Source: Betaproteobacteria bacterium
Lineage (GTDB): Bacteria; Pseudomonadota; Gammaproteobacteria; Burkholderiales; Casimicrobiaceae
Direction of reading: 5' to 3'
Length of the DNA stretch: 63,124 nt
Assembly (NCBI GenBank): GCA_016861105.1
Contig: BOKS01000019.1
Location: 1-63,124 of the forward strand
The notes beneath the pieces were generated by a model. That model saw only the letters and a list, made by a program, of their open reading frames with translations. It did no database searches and was not told the origin of the DNA. The number at the start of each line of letters is the position of its first letter. Positions within the stretch are counted from its first letter, which is position 1. The position numbers were made by a program, and so were the translations under genes. Below are positions 18,770 through 28,094 of the stretch, one piece after another.

Positions 18770-20728
18770 CTACACCACGGGCACGGGCTCGGTGCGGGCC
18801 GGGCCGGCCACATCTTGCCGCCGGGCCGCATAGTGCAGCGGACCGCCGCGGAAAGGCGCGAAACCGGTGCCGAAAATGGCACCCGCGTCCACGAGGTCCG
18901 CGTCCTCCACGATCCCCTCCGCCAGCGCGGCCCGGGCCTCGGCGACGAACGGGTCGACCAGCCGGTCCGCGAGTCCCGCCGGCACCGCGCCGCTCGCCTG
19001 CTTGACCGGCTTGCCGTCCTTCCAGGCGTAGAAGCCGCGCCCCGCCTTCTTGCCGACGTGACCCGCCTCGACGAGCGCCATCAGCTTGCGCGGCGGCTCG
19101 GCCCGCGGCCCGAGCAGCTTGCCCACCGCCACGGCGATGTCCAGGCCCACCGTGTCCGCGAGCTCGACCGGACCCATCGGCATGCCGAAGGCGAGCGCGG
19201 CCTCGTCCACGGTTTCCGGCGCGATGCCTTCGTCGACCGCACGGAAGGCCGCCATCATGTACGGCGCGAGAATGCGGTTGACGAGGAACCCCGGCGCGCT
19301 CTTCACCGGCAGCGGCAGCTTGTCGATCGCCCGCACGAAGGCCGCCGCATCGGCGACCACCTCCCGGCGCGTCTGCCGGCCGACGACGACCTCGACCAGC
19401 ATCATCTGCGCGACCGGGTTGAAGAAGTGGATTCCGCACAGGCGCGACGGGTCGGCGAGCGCCCCCGCGATGTCCTCGAGCGGGATGCTCGACGTGTTCG
19501 TCGCGAGGATCGCCGCCGGCTTCGCGCGGCGCTCGACGTCGGCGAACAGCGCGCGCTTCGCGTCCGCGTTCTCGAAGATCGCCTCCACGACGACGTCCGC
19601 GCGCGCGACGCCGTGTCCCGCGGGGTCGGGGATCAGCCGGTCGCGCGCGTCGCGCACGCGGCGCGCGTCGCGCAGCCGCTTCTCGAACAGCTTCGCGGCG
19701 CGCCCCATCGCCGGCGCGAGCCGCTGCGCGTCCTGGTCCTGCAGCGTCACCGTCAGCCCGCGCAGCGCGCACCACGCCGCGATGTCGCCGCCCATCGTGC
19801 CCGCGCCGACGACGTGCACGTGCCTCACCGCGAACGACCCTTCCTTGCCGAGGCTCTTCAGGCGCTCCTGCAGCCGGAAGACGCGGATCAGGTTCTCCGC
19901 GGTCGGCGTGCGCACGAGCGTGGCGATCGAGGCCGGATCCGACGGCGCCGGCGCGAGGGCGTTGCCGTCGTGCTTCGCGAACAGCTCGACGATCGCGTAG
20001 GGCGCGGGATAGTGCTCGCGGCGCGCGCGCCTGGCCACCTGCCTGCGGGCCTGCGCGGCGACGACCCGGCGCCCGATCGGCGTGAGCGCGAGGCGCTGCA
20101 GGAACGGGAGCCGCCGCGGCGCGGGAAGCGCCTTCAGCACGCCGCGCGCCGTGGGCTCCATGATCCGGACCGGAACGGCCTCGTCGACGATCCCGAGCCG
20201 CCGCGCCCGCTTCGCGTCGACCGTCTTGCCGGTCAGCAGCAGGTCGAGCGCCGCCGGCGCGCCGGCGAGCCGCGGCAGCCGCTTGATGCCCCCCCAGCCC
20301 GGAACGATGCCGAGCAGCACCTCGGGCAGGCCGAGGCGCGTGCCCGGCTCGTCGACCGCCACGCGATAGCGGCAGGCGAGCGCGAGCTCGAGGCCGCCGC
20401 CGAGGCAGAAGCCGCGGATCAGCGCGAGCGTGGGATAGCCGACCGCCGCCAGCCGCTCGAACGTGTCCCAGCCGCGGCGGACGAGCGCGATCGCGCCCTC
20501 CTCGGTCGCGATCTCGCCGAATTCGTCGACGTCCGCGCCGGCGATGAAGCCGTTCGCCTTGCCCGAGCGCACGATCAGGCCCTTCGGCGGATCGCGATCG
20601 AGCGCATCGAGCGCCTCGCCGAGCTCGGCCAGCACGGCGGCCGACAGCGTGTTCGTGCTCGCGCCGGCCCTGTCCAGGGCGAGCGTGGCGAGGCCGTCGG
20701 CCTCGCGCGTGATCGTCCAGTGTCGCAT
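18770..20728 (-). CDS. fadJ: FadJ/FadB-type enoyl-CoA hydratase / 3-hydroxyacyl-CoA dehydrogenase
   Basis: This 652-residue enzyme has the classical order: a crotonase domain first, with catalytic Glu residues in [11 protein letters not shown] and [15 protein letters not shown], then the NAD-binding domain ([47 protein letters not shown]). The dehydrogenase C-terminal domains follow ([25 protein letters not shown]). It is shorter than E. coli FadJ (714). The gene starts 10 bases after the upstream thiolase stop, so the two proteins probably form one trifunctional complex. FadB is the alternative name; the symbol is by similarity only. Confidence 0.9.
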   Translation of the reverse strand: MRHWTITREADGLATLALDRAGASTNTLSAAVLAELGEALDALDRDPPKGLIVRSGKANGFIAGADVDEFGEIATEEGAIALVRRGWDTFERLAAVGYPTLALIRGFCLGGGLELALACRYRVAVDEPGTRLGLPEVLLGIVPGWGGIKRLPRLAGAPAALDLLLTGKTVDAKRARRLGIVDEAVPVRIMEPTARGVLKALPAPRRLPFLQRLALTPIGRRVVAAQARRQVARRARREHYPAPYAIVELFAKHDGNALAPAPSDPASIATLVRTPTAENLIRVFRLQERLKSLGKEGSFAVRHVHVVGAGTMGGDIAAWCALRGLTVTLQDQDAQRLAPAMGRAAKLFEKRLRDARRVRDARDRLIPDPAGHGVARADVVVEAIFENADAKRALFADVERRAKPAAILATNTSSIPLEDIAGALADPSRLCGIHFFNPVAQMMLVEVVVGRQTRREVVADAAAFVRAIDKLPLPVKSAPGFLVNRILAPYMMAAFRAVDEGIAPETVDEAALAFGMPMGPVELADTVGLDIAVAVGKLLGPRAEPPRKLMALVEAGHVGKKAGRGFYAWKDGKPVKQASGAVPAGLADRLVDPFVAEARAALAEGIVEDADLVDAGAIFGTGFAPFRGGPLHYAARRQDVAGPARTEPVPVV

Positions 20729-20738
20729 CGCGCCCTCC

Positions 20739-22028
20739 CTACACCCGTTCGACCAGCATCGCGCCGCCGAGCCCGCCGCCGATGCAGATGGCGGCCATGC
20801 CGCGCTGCCCGCCGGTGCGCTCCAGCACGTTCAGCACGTGCAGCACGATCCTCGCCCCGGAGGCGCCGACCGGATGGCCGATCGCGATCGCCCCGCCGTC
20901 GACGTTGAGCCGGTCCTCGTCGATGGCGCCGAGCGCGCCGGGCAGGCCGAGCTCGCTGCGGCAGTAGTCGTCGCTCTCCCACGCCCGCAGGCACGCGAGC
21001 ACCTGCGCGGCGAAGGCCTCGTTGAGCTCCCAGCAGTCGAGGTCGTTCAGCGCGAGCCCGTGGCGCCGGAGGATCGGCGTGGCCGCGTGCACGGGGCCCA
21101 GGCCCATCTGCGCCGGATCGAGCCCGGCCCACTGCGCGTCGACGATCCGCCCGCGCGGCACGAGCCCGCGCTCGTCGACCGCGCGCTGCGAGGCGAGCAC
21201 GAGCCACACGCCGCCGTCGGTGACCTGCGAGCTGTTGCCCGCCGTGACGTTGCCGTACTTGCGGTCGAAGAACGGCCTGAGCTTCGCGAGGTTCGCCGGC
21301 GTCGAGTCCTCGCGGACGCCGTCGTCCGCGGTGTACACCTTGCCGGCGCGGTCGTAGACCGGGACGACCTCCGCGTCGTAGTGGCCGGCCTTCTGCGCGG
21401 CGAGCGTGCGCGCGTGGCTGCGCGCGGCATAGGCGTCCATCTGCTCGCGCGTGATGCCGAAGCGGTAGGCGAGGTTTTCCGCGGTCTGCCCCATCAGCAG
21501 GCCCACCATCGGGTCGGTGAGGCCCTTCATCAGCCCGATCACCGGCGCCAGGAACGCGGGACGGAATCTCGCCACCAGCGCGGCGCGCTGGCCGAGCGAC
21601 TTCGCGGCATACCAGCTCGACAGCCAGTGCACCATCGCCTCCGAGTACAGCAGCGGCGCGCGCGACAGCGCGTCGACGCCGCCGGCGAGCACCAGCTCGG
21701 ACTTCCCGGCGCGGATGTCGGCGATCGCGGAGTCGAGCGCCTGCATTCCCGACGCACAGTTGCGCATCACGGTCCACGCCGGGACCTTGTCGCCGCAGCC
21801 CATGCGCAGCGCGGCGACGCGCCCGATGTTCACCTCGTCGACGGAAGGCGCGGCGCAGCCGAGGATCACCTCGTCGACGTCGCTCGGGGCGAAGCGCTGG
21901 CGCAGCAGAAGCGCGCGCCCGGCGTCGGCCGCGAGGTCGGAGGCGGCGAACGGCCCCGGCCGGTTGCGCGACTTGAGGAACGGCGTCCGCGCACCGTCGA
22001 CGATGTAGATCGGTTCGTGCTCGGCCAT
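20739..22028 (-). CDS. fadI: Acetyl-CoA C-acyltransferase of the FadI type
   Basis: The 429-residue thiolase has the nucleophilic Cys in MRNCASGMQALDSA, the WELNEAFAAQVLA motif, AIGHPVGASGARI with the catalytic His, and the last Cys in ICIGGGLGGAML. Its length and the insertion around RAPLLYSEAMVHWL fit FadI-like thiolases. It works with the FadJ-like enzyme immediately downstream and cleaves 3-ketoacyl-CoA. It lies 103 bases after fadE in the same direction. Confidence 0.91.
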   Translation of the reverse strand: MAEHEPIYIVDGARTPFLKSRNRPGPFAASDLAADAGRALLLRQRFAPSDVDEVILGCAAPSVDEVNIGRVAALRMGCGDKVPAWTVMRNCASGMQALDSAIADIRAGKSELVLAGGVDALSRAPLLYSEAMVHWLSSWYAAKSLGQRAALVARFRPAFLAPVIGLMKGLTDPMVGLLMGQTAENLAYRFGITREQMDAYAARSHARTLAAQKAGHYDAEVVPVYDRAGKVYTADDGVREDSTPANLAKLRPFFDRKYGNVTAGNSSQVTDGGVWLVLASQRAVDERGLVPRGRIVDAQWAGLDPAQMGLGPVHAATPILRRHGLALNDLDCWELNEAFAAQVLACLRAWESDDYCRSELGLPGALGAIDEDRLNVDGGAIAIGHPVGASGARIVLHVLNVLERTGGQRGMAAICIGGGLGGAMLVERV

Positions 22029-22131
22029 CGGGCACTCCCTGTCGTGCCTGGCCGCGCCAGGCGGGTTGACGGTGCGACGGGCGCCCGCGACGCCCGCTGC
22101 GCGGCGGGCGGCACGGGCGGCGTCGCGGATG

Positions 22132-24672
22132 CTACGCCGCGGCGCGCTCGTCGCTCGGCCGGTGCGGCTGCGGCTGCCGCACCGCCGCCGGGTGCACCGT
22201 CACCGGCTGCACCGGCTGCAGCAGCGAGACCCCGAGATCCTGGTCGAAGTCGTCGACGCGCACCACCTTCGCCACGAGGTCGCGGTGCCGGGCGAGCAGC
22301 GCCGCTTCCTCGGCGGTGATCAGGCCCGCCGCGACCGCCTGCGCGTCCAGCGCCTCGGGGCCCGCACCCGGCGCGAGCTTCGGCACGAAGCGCCCCTTGC
22401 GGATGGCGACGCGCAGCCTGTCCTCGACCGGCTCGGCGGCGACCGTAGCCGCCAGCGCCAGCTCGTGCTCGCGCACCGGGTCGTCCTCGCGCTCGGGGAT
22501 GAAGATGCCCGCCGTGAGGCGGTCGCGCGACGCACCGGGCGCGATCAGCAGCTTCGCCACCTCGTGCCCCAGCCGGTCGGACGGCACGACGTAAGGGCGT
22601 CCGAGCGGGAAGACCACGGCCCGCAGCACCCCGGCGATGAAGCGGTTCGGGAAGTTCGACAGCACGCCCTCGAAGGCGTTCTGCGCCTTGAACATCAGGT
22701 CCCACATCGACCAGTGCACCAGCGGCGCGTCGGCCTTCGGCCGGCCGTCGTCCTCGAAGCGCTTGAGCGTCGCGGAGGCGAGGTACAGGTACGAGAGGAT
22801 GTCGCCGAGGCGCGCCGACAGCTTCTCCTTGCGCTTCAGCGCGCCGCCCAGCGTCCCCATCGACACGTCGGCGAGGAAGGCGAGCGCGGCCGAGAACCGC
22901 GTCAGCTGCTGGTAGTAGCGGCGCGTGCCGGGCGCGACGCCCGCCGGAACCGAGACGAAGTGCGAGCCCGTCAGGCCCATCACCAGCGAGCGCGCGAGAT
23001 TGGACAGCGCGAAGCCGACGTGGCCGGCCAGCGCGTGGTCGAAGGCGACGACGGCCTGCGCGTCGTCGGCGTGGCGCGTCGCCTCCATCTCCTTCAGCAC
23101 GTACGGATGGCAGCGAATCGCCCCCTGTCCGAACACGATGAGGCTGCGCGTCAGGATGTTGGCCCCCTCGACGGTGATCGACACCGGCATCTGCATGTAG
23201 GCGGAGCCGACGACGTTCGACGGCCCCATGCAGATGCCCTTGCCGCCGACGATGTCCATCGCGTCGTTGACGATCTGCCGCTGGCGCTCGGTGATGTGCA
23301 GCTTCGCGATGCCCGAGGGCACGGCCGGCTTCTCGCCGAGGTCGATGGCGCGGGCCGTCAGGCGGCGCACCGCGTCCATCACATAGAGGTTGGCGCCCAT
23401 CCGCGTCAGCGGCTCCTCGACGCCCTCGAAGCGGCCGATGGCCGTCTTGAACTGGCGCCGGACGCGCGCGTACGCGCCGGTCGTGCGCACCACGAGCTTG
23501 CCCGCGCCGGTGTTCGACGAGGGCAGCGAGATGCCGCGGCCCGCGGCGAGGCACTCCATCAGCATGCGCCAGCCGCGGCCCAGCATCGGCTGGCCGCCGA
23601 TCACCCAGTCCATCGGGATGAACACGTCGCGGCCCCAGTTCGGCCCGTTCTGGAACGCGCAGTTGAGCGGCATGTGGCGGCGGCCGATGTTCACGCCGGG
23701 ATGCGTCGTGGGAATCAGCGCGCAGGTGATGCCGATGTCCTCCCTCGTGCCGACGAGGTGGTCCGGGTCGTAGGCGCGGAACGCGAGGCCGAGCAGCGTC
23801 GCGACCGGCCCGAGCGTGATGTAGCGCTTGTCCCAGGTGACGCGCAGGCCGAGCACCTTGCGCCCGTCGTGCTCGCCCCAGCAGACGATGCCGTAGTCGG
23901 GGATCGACGCGGCGTCGGAGCCGGCGCTCGGGTTGGTCAGCGCGAAGCACGGGATCTCGAGCCCCTTGGCCAGCCGCGGCAGGTAGTGGCGCTTCTGCTC
24001 CTCGGTCCCGTAGTGCAGCAGGAGTTCGCCCGGGCCCAGCGAGTTCGGCACGAGCACCGTGACGGCGGTCGTGCCCGAGCGCGTGCTGATCTTCTGCACG
24101 ACCTCGGAGTGCGCGTACGCCGAGAAGCCGAGCCCGCCGTACTCCTTCGGGATGATCATGCCGAGGAAGCCGCGGTCCTTGATGAACTGCCACGCCTTCG
24201 GCGGCAGGTCCTTGTAGACGTTGGTCGTCTCCCAGTCGGACACCATCGCGCAGAGCTCCCCGGTGTCCTCGTCGAGGAAGCGCTGCTCCTCGGGCGTGAG
24301 CGTCGCCTTCGGCACGTCGAGCAGGCGGCGCCACTGCGGGCGGCCGGAGAAGAGCTCGCCGTCCCACCAGACGGTGCCCGCCTCCAGCGCCTCGCGCTCG
24401 GTCTGCGACATCGGCGGCAGCACCTTGCGGAACGCCCGCAGCACGGGCTCGGTCACGAGCCTGCGGCGCAGCGCCGGCACGAGCAGCGGCGGCGCGAGCA
24501 GCACGAACGCGGCGCCGAGGGCGAGCGCGAGCCACGCCGGCAGCAGCCCCGCGAGCCAGCCCGCCGCGATCAGGGCGGCGACGGCCGCGCCCCACGCGAT
24601 CCCCGGAGCGTTCACGTAGGCGAGCGCGACCAGTACGACGACCGCGGCGACGATCCACAGCAGCGTGAGCAT
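22132..24672 (-). CDS. fadE: Membrane-associated acyl-CoA dehydrogenase FadE
   Basis: This 846-residue protein (E. coli FadE has 814) begins with two or three hydrophobic segments in the first 75 residues. The FadE-specific region (FRKVLPPMSQTEREALEAGTVWW) follows, then the acyl-CoA dehydrogenase core with ALTNPSAGSDAASIPD and later GKGICMGPSNVVGSAYMQMP. It catalyses the first oxidation of beta-oxidation and passes electrons to ETF. The C-terminus extends with a DUF1974-type domain. It is the first structural gene behind the TetR regulator, 21 bases away. Confidence 0.94.
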   Translation of the reverse strand: MLTLLWIVAAVVVLVALAYVNAPGIAWGAAVAALIAAGWLAGLLPAWLALALGAAFVLLAPPLLVPALRRRLVTEPVLRAFRKVLPPMSQTEREALEAGTVWWDGELFSGRPQWRRLLDVPKATLTPEEQRFLDEDTGELCAMVSDWETTNVYKDLPPKAWQFIKDRGFLGMIIPKEYGGLGFSAYAHSEVVQKISTRSGTTAVTVLVPNSLGPGELLLHYGTEEQKRHYLPRLAKGLEIPCFALTNPSAGSDAASIPDYGIVCWGEHDGRKVLGLRVTWDKRYITLGPVATLLGLAFRAYDPDHLVGTREDIGITCALIPTTHPGVNIGRRHMPLNCAFQNGPNWGRDVFIPMDWVIGGQPMLGRGWRMLMECLAAGRGISLPSSNTGAGKLVVRTTGAYARVRRQFKTAIGRFEGVEEPLTRMGANLYVMDAVRRLTARAIDLGEKPAVPSGIAKLHITERQRQIVNDAMDIVGGKGICMGPSNVVGSAYMQMPVSITVEGANILTRSLIVFGQGAIRCHPYVLKEMEATRHADDAQAVVAFDHALAGHVGFALSNLARSLVMGLTGSHFVSVPAGVAPGTRRYYQQLTRFSAALAFLADVSMGTLGGALKRKEKLSARLGDILSYLYLASATLKRFEDDGRPKADAPLVHWSMWDLMFKAQNAFEGVLSNFPNRFIAGVLRAVVFPLGRPYVVPSDRLGHEVAKLLIAPGASRDRLTAGIFIPEREDDPVREHELALAATVAAEPVEDRLRVAIRKGRFVPKLAPGAGPEALDAQAVAAGLITAEEAALLARHRDLVAKVVRVDDFDQDLGVSLLQPVQPVTVHPAAVRQPQPHRPSDERAAA

Positions 24673-24693
24673 CGGAGGCTCCTTTCCCTGGCG

Positions 24694-25455
24694 CTACCGG
24701 CGTTCCCCGGCGGAGGGGCCGAGGGCGCCGTCGAGACCGCCGCCGGCCTCGTCGAGGTCCGGCAGCGGCGAAGTGAGACCGGCCAGCAGGAACGGCGCCA
24801 GCCGGCGCAACAGCAGCTCGTCGTTGGCGCCGCCGTCGGCAGGCGCGATCTCGTGGATCAGCTTGAGCGCATCGGTGCCCGCCAACGTGTAAGACAGCGC
24901 ACCCATGATGAAGTGCAGCCGCCACGACAGCTCGCGGCGCGGCAGCTGGGGCAGCGCGCGGGCGAAGGCGTCCTTGAAGCGCGCGATCATCGGCGCGTAG
25001 TGCTCGGACAGGAAGTGGCGGATGAACGGCGCCGGATCGGCGTAGGCGCGGCCGAGGAGGCGCAGGAAGTCCGCGCCGCCGCGCTCGGGATCGCGGGCGA
25101 GTTCCAGCGCGGGCAGGAACATGGCCGCGAGGATGCGGTCGCACGGCACCGGCGCGTCGCCCCCTTCGTCCTCGAGCGCCTCCAGCAGCGCGACGCGACG
25201 CTGGTTCATCGGATCGAGGCGGCGGGTCAGCACGGCCTGGAACAGCTCTTCCTTGCTGCCGAAGTGATAGTTGACGGCAGCCAGGTTGACCCCCGCGGCA
25301 GTCGTGATGGCGCGCAGGCTGGTCGCCTCGAAGCCGTGCTCGACGAACAGCGCCTCGGCGGCGTCGAGGACGCGCTGCTTGGTCGCCGCGGCGCCGTTGC
25401 GCCCTTCGCCGATCGGAATGACCGTGCCGCCCACCGTCGTGCCGCTCCTTCGCAT
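24694..25455 (-). CDS. TetR-family repressor of the fad operon (PsrA/FadR-like)
   Basis: The 253-residue regulator has a TetR helix-turn-helix at residues 22-70 (RVLDAAEALFVEHGFEATSLRAITTAAGVNLAAVNYHFGSKEELF), matching the TetR group that includes Pseudomonas PsrA. The C-terminal ligand domain contains PERGGADFLRLLGRAYADP, and the tail is Asp/Gly-rich. It leads the operon tetR-fadE-fadI-fadJ-fadD-thioesterase. The PsrA-type palindrome 61 bases upstream of its start suggests autoregulation and release by acyl-CoA or fatty acids; the ligand is inferred from PsrA-like relatives. Confidence 0.87.
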   Translation of the reverse strand: MRRSGTTVGGTVIPIGEGRNGAAATKQRVLDAAEALFVEHGFEATSLRAITTAAGVNLAAVNYHFGSKEELFQAVLTRRLDPMNQRRVALLEALEDEGGDAPVPCDRILAAMFLPALELARDPERGGADFLRLLGRAYADPAPFIRHFLSEHYAPMIARFKDAFARALPQLPRRELSWRLHFIMGALSYTLAGTDALKLIHEIAPADGGANDELLLRRLAPFLLAGLTSPLPDLDEAGGGLDGALGPSAGERR

Positions 25456-25515
25456 CGCCCCTCCGCATCCGAATCCCGGGCGGCCGCGCCCCGCGATCCC
25501 GCCGACTTGCCGAAA

Positions 25516-25533
25516 TTCAAACGTTTGTTTGAA
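25516..25533. promoter_or_regulatory. PsrA-type operator palindrome
   Basis: TTCAAAC-GTTT-GTTTGAA is a perfect 7-bp inverted repeat with a 4-base spacer. It fits the reported PsrA consensus (G/C)AAAC-N2-4-GTTT(G/C). It lies upstream of the TetR gene. A weak minus-strand promoter (TTGACG at 25570-25565, AACATA at 25546-25541) would start transcription just before it, so bound repressor would block initiation. The rest of the 408-base gap 25456-25863 shows no gene. Confidence 0.72.
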
Positions 25534-25863
25534 CTGAACGTATGTTGGCGATCCGCGCCGCTCGCGTCAATCGTGCAGCGCAGCATGACGACCCCGACGC
25601 CCGCAGCGAACCGTCGACAGTGAGCAAATACTTTCACCGGGCGTGCGATTTCCTGGGATCGGTCGCGCCGGGCGACGCACGGCGTCCTCCGCGGTCCGCA
25701 CTGTCCTGGACACGGCCCCAGCGCGCCGCCTCGGCCGCGGCCGGACTCCCAGCGCTGTCGAGCGTTGCCGTGGACAGTCCGCGCGCCGGTCCGCCTCCGG
25801 TCCCGGCCCCGCGTTATGAGCTGCCGGACGCGCATCCCGCGCGCCGCCCGACCGGAGACTCCG

Positions 25864-27120
25864 ATGCTCGACGCCGTCTCGTCCGCCTTCGCCGGCAACA
25901 CGCTCGTCTCGGGCGGCGCCGCGCTCGCGCTGCTGGGCATGGCGGCGATGTGGCTGCGCGACGTGCCGTCGAAGTTCGCGGCGTGGGCGAAGCACTTCCT
26001 CGTCACCACGCTCACCGTCGACAGCCGCGACGAGCTCGCCTTCCCCGCGCTGGTCGAGTACATGGACAGCCGCGACGCGCTGCGCCGGATCAACAACTTC
26101 ACCGTGCGCGCCGTGCGCACCAACACCAGCGCCTACCAGAGCCTGCACGACGAGCTGCAGCAGGGCGGACGTCCCGTGGCCGTGCTGTCGCCTGGCGAGG
26201 GATTCCACGTGTTCCGGCTCGACGGCCGCATGATGTGGATGAAGCGCGAGCTGCAGGTCGCCAACACGGTCGTCGAGAAGATCGCGCTGTCGACGCTCGG
26301 CCGCGACAAGCGCCCGCTCGAGAAGCTGATCGCCGACGCGCTGGAGCTGCGCATCTCGCGCGAGCTCAACCGCATCGCGATCTACGTGCCCTCGCCGTAC
26401 AGCAACGAGTGGATGCGCGCCCGGCTCGGCAACAACCGCAAGCTCGACTCCGTCGTGCTCAAGGCGGGCCAGAAGGAGGCCATCGTCGACGACCTGCGTC
26501 GCTTCTTCGCCTCGCGCGGGCGCTACGAGAGCCTCGGCATCCCGTGGCGCCGCGGCTACCTGCTGTACGGCCCGCCCGGCACGGGCAAGACGTCGCTGGT
26601 CACCGCGCTCGCCTCGGAGCTCGCGCTCAACGTCTGCGTCCTGTCGCTCGCCTCGCCCAACGTCACCGACGAGAAGATCGGCAACCTGCTCGCCACCGTC
26701 CCCAGCCGCTCGATCATCCTGATCGAGGACGTCGACGCGTTCTTCCAGCAGCGCAGCAAGGCGGACGCGCAGGTGAAGGTGTCGTACTCCGGCTTCATCA
26801 ACGCGCTGGACGGCGTCGCGGCCCACGAGGGCTCGGTCGTGTTCCTCACCACGAACCACCCCGAGCGCATCGACGAGGCGGCGATCCGCTCGGGACGGGT
26901 CGACTTCCGCATGGAGCTCTCGGCGTGCGACGCCGACCAGCTCGAGCGCATGTTCCTCAAGTTCTTCGACGATCGCGAGGCCGCGCGTCGCTTCGCCGCC
27001 GAGGTCGGGGCAGGCCGCTGGTCGCCCGCCGGCGTGCAGGAGCGGCTGCTGAAGGCGGCGGGCGCGCACGACGCGATCGCCCAGTTCCACAGGCCCGAGC
27101 TGGTGCGCAACGCTGCGTAG
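25864..27120 (+). CDS. BCS1-like membrane AAA ATPase
   Basis: This 418-residue protein has one N-terminal membrane segment (SGGAALALLGMAAMWL), a region resembling the BCS1 N-terminal domain (FLVTTLTVDSRDELAFPALVEYM), and a single AAA module. The module has Walker A GPPGTGKTSL, Walker B IILIEDVDAFF, the second region of homology TTNHPERIDEAAIRSGRVD and an arginine finger. Mitochondrial Bcs1 extrudes the folded Rieske protein through the inner membrane; bacterial members of the family are not well understood. The start has a GGAG ribosome site. No partner gene is visible; a strong terminator follows, so it is probably monocistronic. Confidence 0.86.
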   Translation: MLDAVSSAFAGNTLVSGGAALALLGMAAMWLRDVPSKFAAWAKHFLVTTLTVDSRDELAFPALVEYMDSRDALRRINNFTVRAVRTNTSAYQSLHDELQQGGRPVAVLSPGEGFHVFRLDGRMMWMKRELQVANTVVEKIALSTLGRDKRPLEKLIADALELRISRELNRIAIYVPSPYSNEWMRARLGNNRKLDSVVLKAGQKEAIVDDLRRFFASRGRYESLGIPWRRGYLLYGPPGTGKTSLVTALASELALNVCVLSLASPNVTDEKIGNLLATVPSRSIILIEDVDAFFQQRSKADAQVKVSYSGFINALDGVAAHEGSVVFLTTNHPERIDEAAIRSGRVDFRMELSACDADQLERMFLKFFDDREAARRFAAEVGAGRWSPAGVQERLLKAAGAHDAIAQFHRPELVRNAA

Positions 27121-27175
27121 TCCGTCCACCGATGGCACGACGGCGCGGCCGCCGTCACCATCGCGTCGGGTCCAC

Positions 27176-27208
27176 GCGGGACCGGCCACGTCGGTCCCGC
27201 TTTTTTTT
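27176..27208 (+). terminator. Rho-independent terminator after the AAA ATPase gene
   Basis: A perfect 9-bp stem GCGGGACCG (27176-27184) / CGGTCCCGC (27192-27200) with a 7-base loop is followed by eight T residues (27201-27208), 55 bases after the stop codon. Confidence 0.93.
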
Positions 27209-27307
27209 CCGCCCGGCGCCTCGTGCCCCTTGCGCTGCGCGAGGATCCGGGCGACGATGACAACGTCATAGCGCCGACGTCCGGCGCGAGCACCCACCGG
27301 AGGACCG

Positions 27308-27904
27308 ATGCTGAACTTCTCCCGCAACGACCGACCTGCAGAACCGACGCGCGATCCGAAGCTGCCACAGCGTCCCGCGGCAGCCGCCGCGCCCGCGCCC
27401 CCACCTCCGGCGGCGCCGCGCATGTCCGCACAGCCTCCCGCAGAGCCTGCCCCGGCACCCGCCGCCGCGACGGCCGCCCCTGCCTCCGAGAATCTCGGCA
27501 GCAGGCTGTCGATCGGCCCCAACATCAACCTCAAGGGCGTTGAGATCAGCAACTGCGACGTGCTGGCCATCGAAGGCAACGTCGAGGCCACGATCATCAG
27601 CAAGGTCATGGAGATCGCGCAGCCGGGCCGCCTCAACGGCACGGCGACGATCGACGTCGCCGAGGTCCGCGGCGAGTTCTCCGGGGAGCTCACGGTGCGC
27701 CAGAAACTGGTGGTGCACGGCACCGGTCGCGTCACCGGCACCGTGCGCTACGGCAAGCTGGTCGTCGAGGAAGGCGGAACGATCAACGGCGAGCTCAAGC
27801 AGCTCGAGCCGGGCGCGCACGCGCACGCGACGGCGACACCGGCCGGCGCGACCGCCCCGGGAGGCGCCGCGCCGCGCATCCCGTTGTCGCCGCAGCCCCA
27901 CTGA
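27308..27904 (+). CDS. Bactofilin family cytoskeletal protein
   Basis: The 198-residue protein has a Pro/Ala-rich disordered N-terminus (to about residue 60), a central DUF583/bactofilin beta-helix and a short disordered tail. The beta-helix shows the regular pattern of short strands (SIGPNINLKGVEISNCDVLAIEGNVEATI, GELTVRQKLVVHGTGRVTGTVRYGKLVVEEGG). Bactofilins self-assemble without nucleotide into filaments near the membrane that scaffold cell-wall or polarity functions. The GGAGG site precedes the start. It stands alone between two hairpins. Confidence 0.9.
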   Translation: MLNFSRNDRPAEPTRDPKLPQRPAAAAAPAPPPPAAPRMSAQPPAEPAPAPAAATAAPASENLGSRLSIGPNINLKGVEISNCDVLAIEGNVEATIISKVMEIAQPGRLNGTATIDVAEVRGEFSGELTVRQKLVVHGTGRVTGTVRYGKLVVEEGGTINGELKQLEPGAHAHATATPAGATAPGGAAPRIPLSPQPH

Positions 27905-27911
27905 CCCGGCG

Positions 27912-27940
27912 GTCGGGAGCGGCTCCGCGCCGCTCCCGAC
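27912..27940 (+). terminator. Hairpin after the bactofilin gene
   Basis: A perfect 11-bp inverted repeat GTCGGGAGCGG / CCGCTCCCGAC with a 7-base loop begins 8 bases after the stop codon. No T-run follows, so it may act as an mRNA 3' stabiliser or a factor-assisted terminator. The rest of the gap to 28094 is GC-rich and shows no gene. Confidence 0.6.
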
Positions 27941-28094
27941 GCCGGCGCACGTCCGGCGTCGCCGGCAAGCGCACGTCCGCGTCGCCGATCCGGCGCCGCA
28001 CGCCGACCGTGCGGGCGTTTTCCCCACCGGGCGGCGGGCGGCGGGCGGCGCACGGTGCACGGGGACGCACGCGTTCCGCGTCGCCCCGGCGTCT

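Noticed and set aside
27257..27269. ATGAC-AAC-GTCAT dyad before the bactofilin gene as an operator
   Set aside because: Only 5 bp per arm and without a second copy or a linked regulator; chance occurrence is likely.
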